Position numbers and translations under genes: made by a program
NCBI GenBank assembly: GCA_910586365.1
Contig: CAJUGP010000022.1
Location: 23,319 to 36,487 of the forward strand
Length of the DNA: 13,169 nt
DNA from: an uncultured Christensenella sp.
GTDB lineage: Bacteria; Bacillota; Clostridia; Christensenellales; Borkfalkiaceae
Reading direction: 5' to 3'
Part shown: positions 12,794-13,169 of the stretch, one piece after another
Numbering within the stretch: position 1 is the stretch's first letter
Layout: every line of letters begins with the position of its first letter
The notes under the pieces: generated by a model
Databases searched by the model: none
What the model was told of the DNA's origin: nothing
The model's input: the letters and a program-made list of their open reading frames with translations, nothing else

Positions 12794-13144
12794 TTATTCC
12801 GCGGAATCGACCGCATTTTCGCCGAGAATCTGCACGCCGGCAAAAGGTAACTGATCGAAACCGTTTCCGTTAAAGTGCAGTACGAATTCGCGGCTCTCGT
12901 CATTCTCCCAAGACGAAGTATCCACGTTGAACACGAGAATATCGTTGGGATCCGAACCGTTTGCCGAGCGATAGGTCACTTTCGCGTATACGTTCCCTTC
13001 CGCATCCTGCAAAGTGAATATGCCGCCATGATTTCCCATCCACCATCCGCCGACGAAGATACGGATCGCCTGCATGCCTTTTACGATTTTCACTTGCATA
13101 TCGAACTCGCCCGTAATGCATACGCCTCCACCGTTCTTGCCGCC
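12794..13144 (-). CDS. C-terminal part of a beta-rich surface or carbohydrate-binding-like protein (5' end cut)
   Basis: The reading frame is open to the right adapter, leaving the last 116 residues; the ATG at 13099 is internal, not a proven start. The visible part begins with a Gly-rich linker (GGKNGGG) followed by a single predicted beta-sandwich: VKGMQAIRIFVGGWWMGNHG, then FTLQDAEGNVYAKVTYRS, DILVFNVDTSSWE, REFVLHFNGNG and GVQILG. This pattern (a 'G-x-W' strand, 'L-x-DA-x-GN', 'F-x-VDTS-x-W') resembles C-terminal domains of secreted glycan-active proteins in Clostridia, as I recall them; no family name is certain. It lies upstream of the GH3 and GH31 genes on the same strand, so a glycan-related role is plausible. 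Confidence 0.7.
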   Translation of the reverse strand, partial: GGKNGGGVCITGEFDMQVKIVKGMQAIRIFVGGWWMGNHGGIFTLQDAEGNVYAKVTYRSANGSDPNDILVFNVDTSSWENDESREFVLHFNGNGFDQLPFAGVQILGENAVDSAE

Positions 13145-13169
13145 AGATCGGAAGAGCGTCGGTAGGGAA
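13145..13169 (+). other. Illumina TruSeq Read 1 adapter, reverse complement (not biological)
   Basis: It begins AGATCGGAAGAGCGTCG and continues GTAGGGAA, where the standard adapter reads TGTAGGGAA, so one T is missing. The orientation is correct for the far end of a library molecule that starts with the Read 2 adapter at 9-42. The missing base shows that single-base deletions can occur in this sequence. Confidence 0.93.

Overview
The window looks like a host-prophage junction from a gut-type Clostridia (Bacillota) genome of roughly 50% GC. This rests on strong AAGGAG-type ribosome binding sites, the style of the glycoside hydrolases, and Gram-positive-like surface modules. No phylogenetic marker is present, so the taxonomy is inference. 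The outermost bases are not biological: 1-42 is an Illumina i7 index plus Read 2 adapter, and 13145-13169 is the Read 1 adapter with one base missing. The true insert is about 43-13144.

Positions 43 to about 7976 are the right-hand part of an integrated filamentous phage (inovirus-like) element. The diagnostic gene is a Zot/pI assembly ATPase (43-428, minus, cut by the left end). Upstream of it on the same strand is a leftward operon of six more genes: a membrane-anchored protein with six zinc-ribbon-like repeats, a second membrane-anchored protein sharing the same N-terminal anchor motif, a large protein with signal peptide and C-terminal membrane anchor (pIII-like in layout), then three small proteins (coiled-coil, basic-tailed, and possibly PemK/MazF-like). 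A consensus leftward promoter at 6019-6046 drives the operon. It is divergent from an Xre-family repressor gene, and three 17-bp GCAAG-N5-CTTGC palindromes lie across the control region, so this is a lysogeny-type switch. Rightward come the repressor, a small ORF with an apparent frameshift at a run of eight A, a tyrosine recombinase and a terminator.

Non-coding parts of the phage operon are rich in structure. They hold a 66-nt tRNA-like element ending in ACCA just before the Zot ribosome binding site, a near-consensus opposite-strand promoter followed at once by hairpins and a T-tract (a small RNA or a complementary-strand replication primer), four tandem hairpins at 1514-1628, and three T-tract hairpins all facing against the operon. 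Replication genes and a recognisable major coat gene are not visible; they may lie left of the window.

The right junction is a 25-bp tRNA 3' end (7952-7976) that lacks the rest of a tRNA, as expected for an attachment site. Beyond it is host DNA: terminators, then a leftward carbohydrate-use cluster of a partial unknown gene with a beta-rich C-terminal domain, a GH3 beta-glucosidase-type enzyme and a GH31 alpha-glycosidase-type enzyme. The two enzymes lack signal peptides and are 8 bp apart, which suggests joint cytoplasmic processing of imported oligosaccharides.
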